Positions 8,519 to 15,908 of a stretch of 64,000 bases of DNA are shown piece by piece. Made by a program: the position numbers and the translations under genes. The notes under the pieces were generated by a model, which was not told the origin of the DNA, ran no database searches, and worked only from the letters and a program-made list of their open reading frames with translations. Each line of letters starts with the position of its first letter. The stretch's first letter is position 1. The DNA is taken from contig NZ_WITI01000001.1 of assembly GCF_009601055.1 (NCBI RefSeq), forward strand, positions 142,737-206,736, in the 5' to 3' direction. The stretch is from Lactococcus sp. dk101 (GTDB lineage Bacteria > Bacillota > Bacilli > Lactobacillales > Streptococcaceae).

Positions 8519-8549
8519 AACAAACCCAGGCGTATCAAGGATTTAGAGA
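8519..8549. repeat. 31-bp direct repeat, right copy
   Basis: Second copy of the repeat at 7850-7880, with one mismatch. The two copies start 669 bases apart and bracket the 66-residue gene, the long stem-loop and the phage remnant. Confidence 0.6.
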
Positions 8550-8589
8550 TTCGAAAAAAACTTTTTTATGAAAAAGAGCAGAAAATACA

Positions 8590-8620
8590 AAAACTCAAGT
8601 TCATTAGACTTGAGTTTTTT
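8590..8620. terminator. Bidirectional intrinsic terminator
   Basis: AAACTCAAGTtcattagACTTGAGTTTTTT: a 10-bp stem with Ts on one side and As on the other, usable from either strand. Confidence 0.8.
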
Positions 8621-8626
8621 TGATAC

Positions 8627-8648
8627 AAAAAAACACCTTTCGGTGTTC
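8627..8648 (-). terminator. Terminator of the small basic protein gene
   Basis: On the minus strand AACACCgaaaGGTGTTTTTTT follows the stop codon of the 41-residue gene by about 20 bases. Confidence 0.8.
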
Positions 8649-8668
8649 TTATTTCATCATAAGAAGCA

Positions 8669-8794
8669 TTATTTAGCTTCTGCAGTTGCTTTAACTTCTG
8701 GTTTCACAACAGTTTTAACACCGACTTTGTCGAAGTGTTTGTTTCCGCCGCTTTTACGGTTACGTTTACCAGCTTTTCTTGATTTATAAGCCAT
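8669..8794 (-). CDS. Small basic protein, 41 residues, unrecognised
   Basis: A short minus-strand gene of 41 codons. The N-terminal half is very rich in Lys and Arg (MAYKSRKAGKRNRKSGGNKH) and the C-terminal half is Val/Lys/Ala/Glu-rich (KTVVKPEVKATAEAK). On its strand it has a strong SD (AAGGAAAGGA) correctly spaced before ATG, and its own terminator 20 bases after the stop, so it is very likely real. The composition suggests binding to RNA or the ribosome, but I do not recognise a family and no function is claimed. It is not L33, S21 or THX as far as I can judge. Confidence 0.75.
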   Translation of the reverse strand: MAYKSRKAGKRNRKSGGNKHFDKVGVKTVVKPEVKATAEAK

Positions 8795-8961
8795 TTTGGA
8801 TTCCTTTCCTTATCTGAATGCCAAATTGGCACCATTTATTTCTTCATTTTATCATATTTACCCTTTTTTTTCAAGATTTGCGTTGGACAATAGAACAAAC
8901 ATGTCAAAATATGTTTTATTCTTTTCAAATGATTTTTTTTCAATAAAATATAAAAAAGGCT

Positions 8962-8989
8962 TTGAAATTTTATCAGTTACTGTTATAAT
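8962..8989 (+). promoter_or_regulatory. Promoter for the ArsB/NhaD-family permease
   Basis: TTGAAA (8962-8967), 16-base spacer, TATAAT (8984-8989) with a TG extension (TGTTATAAT). The permease start lies 40 bases downstream. Confidence 0.75.
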
Positions 8990-9028
8990 TAAAGATGTGT
9001 GTTTTTAACAATAAAGTTAGGGGAAAAG

Positions 9029-10207
9029 ATGGAACATACCTCGTCAGAAGCAGGATTTCGGAAGCTTTTAGCCAAAATTTGGCAATTTTTTTATTCAGAT
9101 AAAGTTTTCTTGATTTCTTTCTTCATCGCACTTAATGCCATGGTCTTTGGCCAAGCGCATTTCACTACGGAATTTTTTGACTGGAAGGTCATCGCAACAG
9201 TTTTTGGGCTAATGCTTGTCATTGGTGGTTTTAGAGGATCAGGCTTGCTTCGTTATATCGGAGAAACCATGGTTAGTAAATCAAAAACGACAAGACAACT
9301 GGTTCGTTTTACGACAAATTTGACCTTTTTCTTGGCTGTTTTCTTTACAAATGACTTAACGATTTTGACCATGTTACCTTTGTATTTGTATATTACAAAG
9401 CATGTTGAAAATCGAAAAAGCGTTTATTTGGGAGCGGCATTCATTGTACCTGCTTGTCACATGGGTTCAACCTTGTTACCTTTTGGTAACCCGCACAACT
9501 TGTACGTGTACAATTTCTTCCACTTATCATCAAATAATTTGGAATTCTTCAAAGGAACTTTTCCAATGTGGATTTTAGGTTTGATTGTTTTAAACCTTGC
9601 TTGTTTATTGATTGATAAGGATCCCATTCATGTGGATACAAAACCTAAGAACTTCAATATTGTTGAGGTCATGGTTTTTGTGGCTTTGATGGTTTTGATG
9701 GCAACATCAGTCTTTACAAAAGTTGCAATTGGTGGAATTAATTTCTACTGGATTGCGACTGGGATTACAGCACTTATTGTCTTTTTATATAAGCGTGAAT
9801 TGTTCAAAACGGCAGATTATCATTTGATTTTGACCTTCATGTGTTTCTTTATTATTGTTGGAAATCTTGTTGATATTCATCAAATCACAACTTTTGTTTC
9901 AAACATTGGTGCAACACCTCAAGGTGCTTTCTTAGGCACAGTCTTGATTAGTCAAGTGATTTCAAACATTTCATCAGCAGTCTTGATGTCGCCATTCACA
10001 TCACACGGAATGGCCGTTCTTCTCGGTGCAGATGTCGGTGGTGTCGGAATGCTGACTGCTTCGATGGCAACTTTGATTGCTTATAAGGTCATCGTTGTTC
10101 AAGCACATGGCGAATTGGCAGGTTTTGCTAAATATTTTGCCTACTGTATGGTTGGTTTCTTGATTGTATTGACCTTACTTGGACTTCTTGTTGTTTCAGT
10201 AATTTAA
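9029..10207 (+). CDS. Anion permease of the ArsB/NhaD superfamily
   Basis: A 392-residue protein with about ten or eleven membrane segments, belonging to the ion-transporter superfamily that holds ArsB, NhaD and CitM permeases. Two family signatures are seen: FFTNDLTILTMLPL near residue 105 and LLPFGNPHNLYVYNFF near 150, the paired re-entrant Asn motifs. Near 310-330 a similar SNISSAVLMSPFTSH is seen, fitting the internal two-fold repeat of this fold. ATG 9029 is preferred to an upstream in-frame ATG (8999) because AGGGGAAAAG lies just before it. No arsenic, citrate or sodium-linked genes are adjacent, so the substrate is unknown. It is a single-gene unit with its own promoter and terminator. 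Confidence 0.8.
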   Translation: MEHTSSEAGFRKLLAKIWQFFYSDKVFLISFFIALNAMVFGQAHFTTEFFDWKVIATVFGLMLVIGGFRGSGLLRYIGETMVSKSKTTRQLVRFTTNLTFFLAVFFTNDLTILTMLPLYLYITKHVENRKSVYLGAAFIVPACHMGSTLLPFGNPHNLYVYNFFHLSSNNLEFFKGTFPMWILGLIVLNLACLLIDKDPIHVDTKPKNFNIVEVMVFVALMVLMATSVFTKVAIGGINFYWIATGITALIVFLYKRELFKTADYHLILTFMCFFIIVGNLVDIHQITTFVSNIGATPQGAFLGTVLISQVISNISSAVLMSPFTSHGMAVLLGADVGGVGMLTASMATLIAYKVIVVQAHGELAGFAKYFAYCMVGFLIVLTLLGLLVVSVI

Positions 10208-10217
10208 GAATTGTAAG

Positions 10218-10238
10218 CTGGCTTTGCCAGTTTTTTTT
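10218..10238 (+). terminator. Intrinsic terminator
   Basis: CTGGCtttGCCAG followed by eight Ts, ten bases after the permease stop. Confidence 0.88.
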
Positions 10239-10251
10239 GATTTAAAAATGT

Positions 10252-10280
10252 TTGTTCTTCGCAGTAAAAACGAGTATAAT
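10252..10280 (+). promoter_or_regulatory. Promoter for the acetyltransferase gene
   Basis: TTGTTC (10252-10257), 17-base spacer, TATAAT (10275-10280). The start codon is 28 bases downstream. Confidence 0.65.
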
Positions 10281-10308
10281 AAAGCAAATATCAGAAATTG
10301 GAGTGCTT

Positions 10309-10866
10309 ATGGAAATCAGATTTGCAACAAAAAAAGATGCAGCAGCTTGCCTTGAAATTTATCGTCCTTACGTCGAAAAAACGGCCATTACTTTTGAATA
10401 TGATGTTCCAAGCGTGACCGAATTTGCCAAAAGAATTGAAGCAACGGCTGCTGATTTTCCGTATTTTGTTGCCTTGGAAGAGGGCAAAATCATTGGCTAC
10501 GCCTACGCGTCCCGTTATCGTGAACGCAAGGCTTATGATTGGGTTGTGGAGCTGTCGATTTATGTGGACGAAAATGAGCAACATCACGGAACTGGAAAAA
10601 TTTTGTACAAAAAATTATTGTCAGCTCTGACAAAACTGAATTATCAGCGTGCTTATGCCTGCATCACTTATCCGAACGAAAACAGCGTGGCATTTCATGA
10701 ACATCTTGGCTTTCATTGGATTGGCGTTTTTGAAAAATCAGGCTACAAGTTTGAACAATGGTGGGGCATTAGCTGGATGGACATTGAACTTCAAACAAGT
10801 GACGAAGTCAAGCCAGTCAAGCTTCTGTCAGCTCTGACAGAAGATGAAAAGAATGAATTATTATAA
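10309..10866 (+). CDS. GNAT acetyltransferase, phosphinothricin-acetyltransferase-like
   Basis: A 185-residue GNAT-fold enzyme of the Pat/COG1247 type, which transfers acetyl from acetyl-CoA to an amine such as phosphinothricin or methionine sulfoximine. The N-terminus (RFATKKDAAACLEIYRPYVE, TAITFEY) and motif A (VDENEQHHGTGKILYKKLL, near residue 90) are typical. The natural substrate is unknown. ATG 10309 is taken, with GGAG before it. Two exact palindrome copies lie in this gene: 10619-10632 (LLSALTK) and 10826-10839 (LLSALTE, near the C-terminus), a clear example of the motif imposing peptide sequence. Confidence 0.85.
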   Translation: MEIRFATKKDAAACLEIYRPYVEKTAITFEYDVPSVTEFAKRIEATAADFPYFVALEEGKIIGYAYASRYRERKAYDWVVELSIYVDENEQHHGTGKILYKKLLSALTKLNYQRAYACITYPNENSVAFHEHLGFHWIGVFEKSGYKFEQWWGISWMDIELQTSDEVKPVKLLSALTEDEKNELL

Positions 10867-10885
10867 GACCGATAGGTCTTTTTTT
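10866..10885 (+). terminator. Intrinsic terminator after the acetyltransferase
   Basis: AGACCgataGGTCT followed by T7, directly at the stop codon. The terminator at 11911-11930 is nearly the same. Confidence 0.85.
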
Positions 10886-10903
10886 GTTTGCAAAGCCCAG
10901 ATA

Positions 10904-10945
10904 ATGTCACTTATAGTTGACATTTGATTGAATAAATCATATACT
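10904..10945 (+). promoter_or_regulatory. Promoter and operator of XRE module 1
   Basis: TTGACA (10917-10922), 17-base spacer, TATACT (10940-10945). ATGTCA (10904-10909) and TGACAT (10918-10923) form an inverted repeat with eight bases between; the right half overlaps the -35 box. A repressor bound here would block RNA polymerase. The adjacent XRE protein is the obvious candidate. Confidence 0.75.
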
Positions 10946-10974
10946 CATTACAATACCAAAAAAGGAGTACTGAA

Positions 10975-11178
10975 ATGAATGGCAAAAATTTTAAGTTGAA
11001 AGCGGAGCGAACACTCAATGGCATGACCCAACAAGAACTCGCAGACGCAGTGGGCGTAACCAGGCAAACGATTGTTGCGGTTGAGTCGGGAAAATACAAT
11101 CCGACCATCAGTCTCTGCAGACAGATTTGCAAGGTACTTGGGAAAACGCTCGATGATTTGTTTTGGGTGGAGGATTAA
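10975..11178 (+). CDS. Small XRE-family transcriptional regulator, module 1
   Basis: A 67-residue protein that is nearly all one helix-turn-helix domain of the Cro/C1 (XRE) type: LKAERTLNGMTQQELADAVG, then VTRQTIVAVESGKYNPTISL as recognition helix region. It ends KVLGKTLDDLFW, a hallmark of the YozG-like short regulators. SD AAGGAG lies seven bases before ATG. The operator-like inverted repeat over its promoter suggests autoregulation. It is followed 12 bases later by a membrane-protein gene, and the pair is repeated at 12021-12842 (regulator identity is high: TRQTIVAVESG.YNPTISLC in both). Confidence 0.9.
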   Translation: MNGKNFKLKAERTLNGMTQQELADAVGVTRQTIVAVESGKYNPTISLCRQICKVLGKTLDDLFWVED

Positions 11179-11190
11179 AGGGGAGTAAAA

Positions 11191-11868
11191 ATGGATAAGT
11201 TTGTGAAAAATAACAGGTCGATTTGGGGGATTATTCTTTTTCTAATCGGGCTTATTTGGGGACTTGGCGTTGGTTTTATATTGGATATTTGGTTGAACCC
11301 GATTGCGATAGCTTTAGTTGTCATCGGTGTACTTTTATATATTGCGAGTCTGAAAGTCAGTGAAGAGGATATGAAGGCTATTTTTTCTCGCACTTGGATT
11401 TATGATGAGCGCCAAAGAATGGTTCGGCATCAAGCCTATACGCATGGTTTCTTTATTCTTGCCGCGCTCGTTTATGTAGGGAGGATTATTCAGATTTTCA
11501 GTCCAAAGCTGGATCCAGATTATTTAATAGCCAGCATTGCTCTGACCTTCCTTATCATCATAGGCGAAATGATTTTACGCAATGCCTTTGAGAAAGAGTC
11601 AAGCAATATTCCTATCATGCCCTATGTATATGGCATATGTTTCGTGCTTGGTGTGGGTTTAATTGTGCTTGATTTTGTGCGGTTTGATTCTCGTTCAAAT
11701 GACATTTTCTCAAGGTTTTTAGAGCTTTTTTGGGGAATTTATTTAGTAGAGTTTGGTTTGCTTTCGCTTGGGCGAAATCTGTGGAATAATAAGCATCAAA
11801 AAGACGATGATTACTCGGATGATTATGACCATAAAGAGGAACATCAAGAGAATGAAATATTTTTTTGA
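11191..11868 (+). CDS. Membrane protein paired with XRE regulator, module 1
   Basis: A 225-residue protein with about six hydrophobic segments (near residues 8-28, 30-50, 80-100, 107-127, 140-160 and 170-190) and a very acidic C-terminal tail (DDDYSDDYDHKEEHQENE). A cytosolic motif YDERQRMVRHQAYTHGFF near residue 68 is shared with the second module (FDERQRMVRGKVFTHGFL). It resembles, by layout and the DER motif, the DUF2178/DUF3796-like membrane proteins often coded beside small XRE regulators; that family assignment is tentative. It could be a sensor or antagonist that controls its regulator. SD GGGGAG before ATG. Confidence 0.7.
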   Translation: MDKFVKNNRSIWGIILFLIGLIWGLGVGFILDIWLNPIAIALVVIGVLLYIASLKVSEEDMKAIFSRTWIYDERQRMVRHQAYTHGFFILAALVYVGRIIQIFSPKLDPDYLIASIALTFLIIIGEMILRNAFEKESSNIPIMPYVYGICFVLGVGLIVLDFVRFDSRSNDIFSRFLELFWGIYLVEFGLLSLGRNLWNNKHQKDDDYSDDYDHKEEHQENEIFF

Positions 11869-11910
11869 CACTACCACTTGTTTGTCTGACAGAATTAAGA
11901 AATGCTTGAA

Positions 11911-11930
11911 AGACCGTTAGGTCTTTTTTT
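11911..11930 (+). terminator. Intrinsic terminator after module 1
   Basis: AGACCgttaGGTCT then T7. Almost identical to the terminator at 10866, suggesting that the duplication unit ran from terminator to terminator. Confidence 0.85.
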
Positions 11931-11945
11931 GTCAAAAAAAAAAAT

Positions 11946-11987
11946 AAGTCACATATAATTGACTTTTAGAATGATATATCATATAAT
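11946..11987 (+). promoter_or_regulatory. Promoter and operator of XRE module 2
   Basis: TTGACT (11959-11964), 17-base spacer, TATAAT (11982-11987). AAGTCA (11946-11951) and TGACTT (11960-11965) form an inverted repeat with the same eight-base gap and the same position as in module 1, but with A/T changed symmetrically at the outer bases of the half-sites. That symmetric change supports a real dimer-binding site. Confidence 0.75.
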
Positions 11988-12020
11988 GTACGCAAAAGAA
12001 TAGAAAAATAAAGTGAGCGA

Positions 12021-12230
12021 ATGGCGAATAAGAATTTGAAATTAAAGGCGGCACGTACTCTGCTTGGCTTGACGCAAAATGATTTGGCCGAACGTGTGGG
12101 CGTGACTAGGCAAACCATCGTTGCGGTGGAGTCTGGTAACTATAATCCGACCATCAGCCTCTGTCTTGATATTTGCAAGGTTTTGGGAAAGACATTGGAT
12201 GATTTATTTTGGCCGGACACATCAGCATGA
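12021..12230 (+). CDS. Small XRE-family transcriptional regulator, module 2
   Basis: A 69-residue XRE regulator, paralogue of 10975-11178 (about 70% identical by eye). The helix-turn-helix is LGLTQNDLAERVGVTRQTIV, followed by AVESGNYNPTISLCLDICKV and the DDLFW ending. It lies under its own promoter with an operator that differs from the module-1 operator by a symmetric base change, which may separate the two circuits. A weak SD (AAGTGAG) precedes ATG. The partner membrane-protein gene starts 12 bases after the stop. Confidence 0.9.
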   Translation: MANKNLKLKAARTLLGLTQNDLAERVGVTRQTIVAVESGNYNPTISLCLDICKVLGKTLDDLFWPDTSA

Positions 12231-12242
12231 AAGGAAAATGCG

Positions 12243-12842
12243 ATGAAAAAATATTTTAAAAATCAGTTATCTCTTGTTGGCGGCACTTTTGTGGTTATCG
12301 GTGTCATTTGGATGATTATTTTCGGTGGACTGTTGGGTTTTTGGTTCAATCCCATCGCAATCCTGCTGATGTTTGTGGGCCTTATTTGTTTTGCCATAGG
12401 ACAGAAGCGGGCGCAAACTTTTGAAATGCCCTACTCAAAAAAGTTTGATGAACGGCAACGCATGGTGAGGGGAAAGGTATTCACACACGGCTTTCTTCTG
12501 TTTGCCCTTGTCAATTTGATTGGAATTTCCTTGTTGACTTTGGATTATAAAATGGCTCGGATGGTGTTCATCGGTGGCTTTTGTCTGGTCTTTTTCATAG
12601 TACTTGGCGAACTGATTTTGCGTGGCGCATATCAAAAACGTGGCGTGGGTTGGGCATATCATCCGCGTTGGTATATTTTTTATATCTTTTTGGGTCTTCT
12701 TTTCTTTCATATGTTCAGACAGTCTTTAAGGCTATCAGGTACATTGGATTTTAACAGTTTTGCTCAGCTATTTGACAGTATTATTTTTCTTGAGGTTGGT
12801 ATTCTTTCTTCTGCGAAATATCTGTGGGATAAAAAGCATTAA
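12243..12842 (+). CDS. Membrane protein paired with XRE regulator, module 2
   Basis: A 199-residue paralogue of the module-1 membrane protein. It has about six hydrophobic segments and the shared FDERQRMVRGKVFTHGFLLF motif near residue 65, but it lacks the acidic C-terminal tail. Divergence from its partner copy is much greater than between the two regulators, so the membrane proteins evolve faster. No terminator is seen after it. The downstream ABC exporter gene starts 85 bases later behind an extended -10 sequence, so some read-through is possible. Function not known. Confidence 0.7.
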   Translation: MKKYFKNQLSLVGGTFVVIGVIWMIIFGGLLGFWFNPIAILLMFVGLICFAIGQKRAQTFEMPYSKKFDERQRMVRGKVFTHGFLLFALVNLIGISLLTLDYKMARMVFIGGFCLVFFIVLGELILRGAYQKRGVGWAYHPRWYIFYIFLGLLFFHMFRQSLRLSGTLDFNSFAQLFDSIIFLEVGILSSAKYLWDKKH

Positions 12843-12885
12843 AAATTCCCAGATATGAGAATAAATCGAGAATTGCCTTATTCTA

Positions 12886-12894
12886 TGGTAAAAT
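12886..12894 (+). promoter_or_regulatory. Extended -10 promoter for the NatAB-like operon
   Basis: TGGTAAAAT about 33 bases before the ABC ATPase start. No good -35 box at the right spacing. Confidence 0.5.
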
Positions 12895-12927
12895 AAAGGC
12901 AAGAATTAAAAGATAAAAGGGGATAGG

Positions 12928-13851
12928 ATGACCTTAAAAATTGAAAATATCACCAAACGTTTTGGAGAAAAAATTGCGGTCGAAGCTTTGTCAATGCAAG
13001 TTGAACCAGGGCAAATTTTGGGACTTATCGGACAAAATGGGGCAGGAAAAACAACGACTTTTCGCATGATTTTGAAATTCATCAGTGCTGACACAGGCTC
13101 AATCAGTTGGAACGGTGGCCCAATTACGCAAGAAGTCAAGCAAAAAATCGGCTTTTTACCTGAAGAACGTGGCCTCTACCAAAAGATGACCGTTGAAGAC
13201 CAAATTTTGTATTTTGCGGAGTTGCACGGCATGAAACGTTCAGACGCACGTATCAAATTGGCCGACTGGATGAAACGACTTGAAGTTGTTGGAAAACCGA
13301 CAGACAAAGTACAGACCTTGTCAAAAGGAAATGCCCAAAAGGTTCAATTTATCGCAACATTGCTTCATGAGCCAGAATTTCTTATTTTGGATGAACCATT
13401 TACAGGACTAGATCCGGTCAACACGGAACTCTTGCGCAATGAAATCAAACGCAGTCGTGATAATGGTGCAGCGGTAATTTTCTCAAATCACAACATGAGT
13501 GATGTGGAACTTTTATCAGATCAACTTTTGATGTTGAAAGCAGGAAAAACAATCCTTCATGGCAGTGTTCAAGCCATTCGCGAAAGCTATGGACGCACGC
13601 GAATTTATCTGGAGTCGCCAGTCACGGATGACGAAATCAAGGCAATCGCTGGTGTAAGGTCAGTCGAAAAACAAAGTTCTGGCCGTTTAATCACCATTTC
13701 GGAAGCTGAAATTGGCCGTCAGATTTTCCAAAAAGTCGCCGAAAATGGCTACGTGCAAGCTTTTGTTCAAGCACCACCGTCTTTAGATGAGATTTTCCGA
13801 CTGGAAGTCGCCACTGTGGACAAGGAAGAAAGTCATGGAGGAACCTTATAA
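12928..13851 (+). CDS. ABC-2 type exporter ATPase, NatA-like
   Basis: A 307-residue ATP-binding protein of the NatA/YhaQ group. Seen: Walker A GLIGQNGAGKTTT near residue 35, a degenerate signature LSKGNAQKVQ near 133, Walker B FLILDEPFTGLDP near 153, and switch His in SNHNMSD near 187. The C-terminal 90 residues form the extra domain usual in this group (DUF4162-like). In Bacillus the NatAB pair exports sodium and responds to uncouplers, but related pairs export peptides or drugs, so the substrate is open. SD AAAGGGGATAGG. One base separates it from the permease ATG. Confidence 0.85.
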   Translation: MTLKIENITKRFGEKIAVEALSMQVEPGQILGLIGQNGAGKTTTFRMILKFISADTGSISWNGGPITQEVKQKIGFLPEERGLYQKMTVEDQILYFAELHGMKRSDARIKLADWMKRLEVVGKPTDKVQTLSKGNAQKVQFIATLLHEPEFLILDEPFTGLDPVNTELLRNEIKRSRDNGAAVIFSNHNMSDVELLSDQLLMLKAGKTILHGSVQAIRESYGRTRIYLESPVTDDEIKAIAGVRSVEKQSSGRLITISEAEIGRQIFQKVAENGYVQAFVQAPPSLDEIFRLEVATVDKEESHGGTL

Positions 13852-13852
13852 A

Positions 13853-15199
13853 ATGAAGCATCAAACTTGGCTTGTCGCCAAAAATATTTATCGGAGTCGA
13901 ATTAAAGGTGCAGGATTTTGGGCATTGGTCGTTTCTCCTTTCCTACTTGCTGCTGTTTATTTAATCATTGGACTGATTGTATCTTCTGGTGTCAATGCTA
14001 CGCCACAAATTGCAGTTGTCAATGAACCCGCCTTGAGACAGGTTTTGCAAGCTGACAAAAATCTGAAAGTGGATTTGACGGATGTCAGTGATGAAGCCAG
14101 TGCCAAAACAAAATTAACTGACGGAAAAATTGATGGTTATTTGACCATCAATTCGGGAGCTTATACCATTGTTACCAGCAGTAAAACTGCTGTCAAAGTT
14201 GATCAGACTGCCTTTCAGTCAGCGCTGACAGAAATTAAAATCAGCCAAACAGCTAAAAAATTGGGCTTGTCAGCTGCTGATGTGCAAAGTTTATTGACGC
14301 CAGCGTCGCTTCAAATGCAAACTCAGACGACCACAGGAAAAACAAGTGGTGGCGATGATCGTGCTGGCGCTAATATTGCGGTTGGAACCATCGCATCAGT
14401 CTTGATTTTTGTGCTTTTGATGATGTATGTCGGCATTATTGGACAAGAAATCGGGAACGAAAAATCAAGTCGTATCATGGAAACTTTGCTGGCAGCGACC
14501 AGCTCAAATGTTCAATATTATGGAAAAATCATCGGAGTCATTCTACTAGCACTGACGCAAATCGCAATCTATGTAGTTGGCTTTAGTATCGCTTATCCAT
14601 TTATCAAAACACAAGACGCAGTCAAACAAATCCAAAGCATGCTGTTAGGCATTGATGTTGGTTTTGGGATATATCTTATTTTGATGGCTTTGGTCGGCAT
14701 TTTAGGCTATTTGTTCCTTGCCTCAATCGTCGCCTCTTTAGTTAATGAACAAGCACAGGTGCAACAGGCCACACAACCGATTGCCTTTCTTTCAATGATT
14801 GGTTACATTGGCGGAATTGCTGGTGCAGCTGTTCCAGGAAATCTGGTTTTGAAAATCTTGAGTTTTGTCCCATTTGTCAGTCCAACCTTGATGACTTCAC
14901 GTTTTGCCATTCAATATTCGACCACGGCTGAAGCATGGACAGCGCTTGGCTTGCAACTTGTGGCAACCATTTTGGTGGCTAAAGCAGGTGAGAAAATTTA
15001 CGCCAGAAATGTTTTGTCTTATAGTGATGAAAAGATTATTACACAGTTGTTCATAAATATAAGGGGTAAAGAAATCAAATCGCAGAAAAATACTTCAAAA
15101 AATCAAACTTGGAAACAAAGAAAATTACAACCTTGGCGGATTATTTTGGCTATCCTTATCATTATCTTGATTATTTTGTTCAAATTTTTCTTCAAATAA
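13853..15199 (+). CDS. ABC-2 type exporter permease, NatB/YhaP-like
   Basis: A 448-residue permease. One membrane segment lies near residues 22-45, a long extracytoplasmic loop near 50-175, then five segments between about 180 and 385 in the ABC-2 pattern (GQEIGNEKSSRIMETLLAATS before a membrane segment is a hallmark). A basic linker then leads to one more hydrophobic segment at the extreme C-terminus (IILAILIIILIILFKFFF), which is not usual for the family. ATG 13853 is chosen because GGAGGA lies ten bases before it; the open frame extends upstream into the ATPase gene. A near-copy of the palindrome (14217-14230) encodes QSALTE. Confidence 0.82.
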   Translation: MKHQTWLVAKNIYRSRIKGAGFWALVVSPFLLAAVYLIIGLIVSSGVNATPQIAVVNEPALRQVLQADKNLKVDLTDVSDEASAKTKLTDGKIDGYLTINSGAYTIVTSSKTAVKVDQTAFQSALTEIKISQTAKKLGLSAADVQSLLTPASLQMQTQTTTGKTSGGDDRAGANIAVGTIASVLIFVLLMMYVGIIGQEIGNEKSSRIMETLLAATSSNVQYYGKIIGVILLALTQIAIYVVGFSIAYPFIKTQDAVKQIQSMLLGIDVGFGIYLILMALVGILGYLFLASIVASLVNEQAQVQQATQPIAFLSMIGYIGGIAGAAVPGNLVLKILSFVPFVSPTLMTSRFAIQYSTTAEAWTALGLQLVATILVAKAGEKIYARNVLSYSDEKIITQLFINIRGKEIKSQKNTSKNQTWKQRKLQPWRIILAILIIILIILFKFFFK

Positions 15200-15204
15200 A
15201 ATCT

Positions 15205-15232
15205 AAAACCAGTGATTATTCATTGGTTTTTT
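15205..15232 (+). terminator. Intrinsic terminator after the NatAB-like operon
   Basis: AAAACCAGTGA ttat TCATTGGTTTTTT, five bases after the stop. Confidence 0.85.
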
Positions 15233-15245
15233 CGTACTAAAAAGT

Positions 15246-15908
15246 ATGGAAAAACTCATTCAATGGTTACAAAACCACCAAAAAATGCTGGTCATGTCAG
15301 CAGTCGTTTTTATCGCAGTCGGAATTTTTTACTTTGTCAGTTCTGACAAGCCCGCAACGACGCTTTCTGTGGACGATTTATACGCTGTCAGCACTGACAG
15401 AAGTAGTAAGCTGGATAAAACGCAGTCCTCGCAGGAAAAAAGTGCAAACACTAGGATTAAAGTGGATCTGAAGGGCGTGGTCAAAGCTCCAAAAGTGTAC
15501 GAACTTTCAAGCGAAAGTCGGGTCAATGACCTGATCCAAATGGCAGGCGGTTTTATGTCTGACGCCGATCAAAATAGTGTCAATTTAGCTTCAAAGCTGA
15601 AAGATGAAGCAGTGATTTATGTGGCAAGCAAAGGTGAAAATCAGTCTGTTCTGACCAATTCAAGCGGACAATCTCAGGCAGCTGCTTCAAATCTTGAAAG
15701 CAGTCAAAAGGAAAAGGTTAATATCAATACAGCCGATGCAACGACTTTGCAGACTTTGAGTGGCATTGGGAGTAAAAAAGCACAAGATATCATTGACTAT
15801 CGCACTCAAAATGGAAATTTTAAAACGGTTGACGAGTTAGGAAAAGTCAGCGGTTTTGGCAGTAAAACATTAGAAAAATTGAAAGATTTGATTACGATTG
15901 ATGAATAA
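15246..15908 (+). CDS. comEA: Competence protein ComEA
   Basis: A 220-residue membrane-anchored DNA receptor for transformation. Order: short cytosolic start, membrane anchor near residues 15-31, linker, SLBB domain near 73-135 (VDLKGVVKAPKVYELSSESR), and a C-terminal double helix-hairpin-helix near 155-218 (VNINTADATTLQTLSGIGSK, KVSGFGSKTLEKLKDL) that binds double-stranded DNA. Full length, with no lesion seen. It carries two exact palindrome copies only 37 bases apart (15335-15348 and 15386-15399), encoding FVSSDK and AVSTDR in the linker. It overlaps comEC by eight bases. No clear promoter or late-competence box could be assigned. Confidence 0.93.
   Translation: MEKLIQWLQNHQKMLVMSAVVFIAVGIFYFVSSDKPATTLSVDDLYAVSTDRSSKLDKTQSSQEKSANTRIKVDLKGVVKAPKVYELSSESRVNDLIQMAGGFMSDADQNSVNLASKLKDEAVIYVASKGENQSVLTNSSGQSQAAASNLESSQKEKVNINTADATTLQTLSGIGSKKAQDIIDYRTQNGNFKTVDELGKVSGFGSKTLEKLKDLITIDE

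Noticed and set aside
8568-9008. Plus-strand ORFs over the small basic gene and before the permease
   Set aside because: They run over two terminators and a promoter and lack SDs; the minus-strand 41-codon gene explains the coding signal.
10904-10923. The ATGTCA-N8-TGACAT operator as a variant of the TGTCAGNNCTGACA palindrome
   Set aside because: The half-sites share TGTCA/TGACA, but the spacing differs (eight bases versus the G-NN-C core) and these sites lie only at promoters, so they are treated as separate signals.
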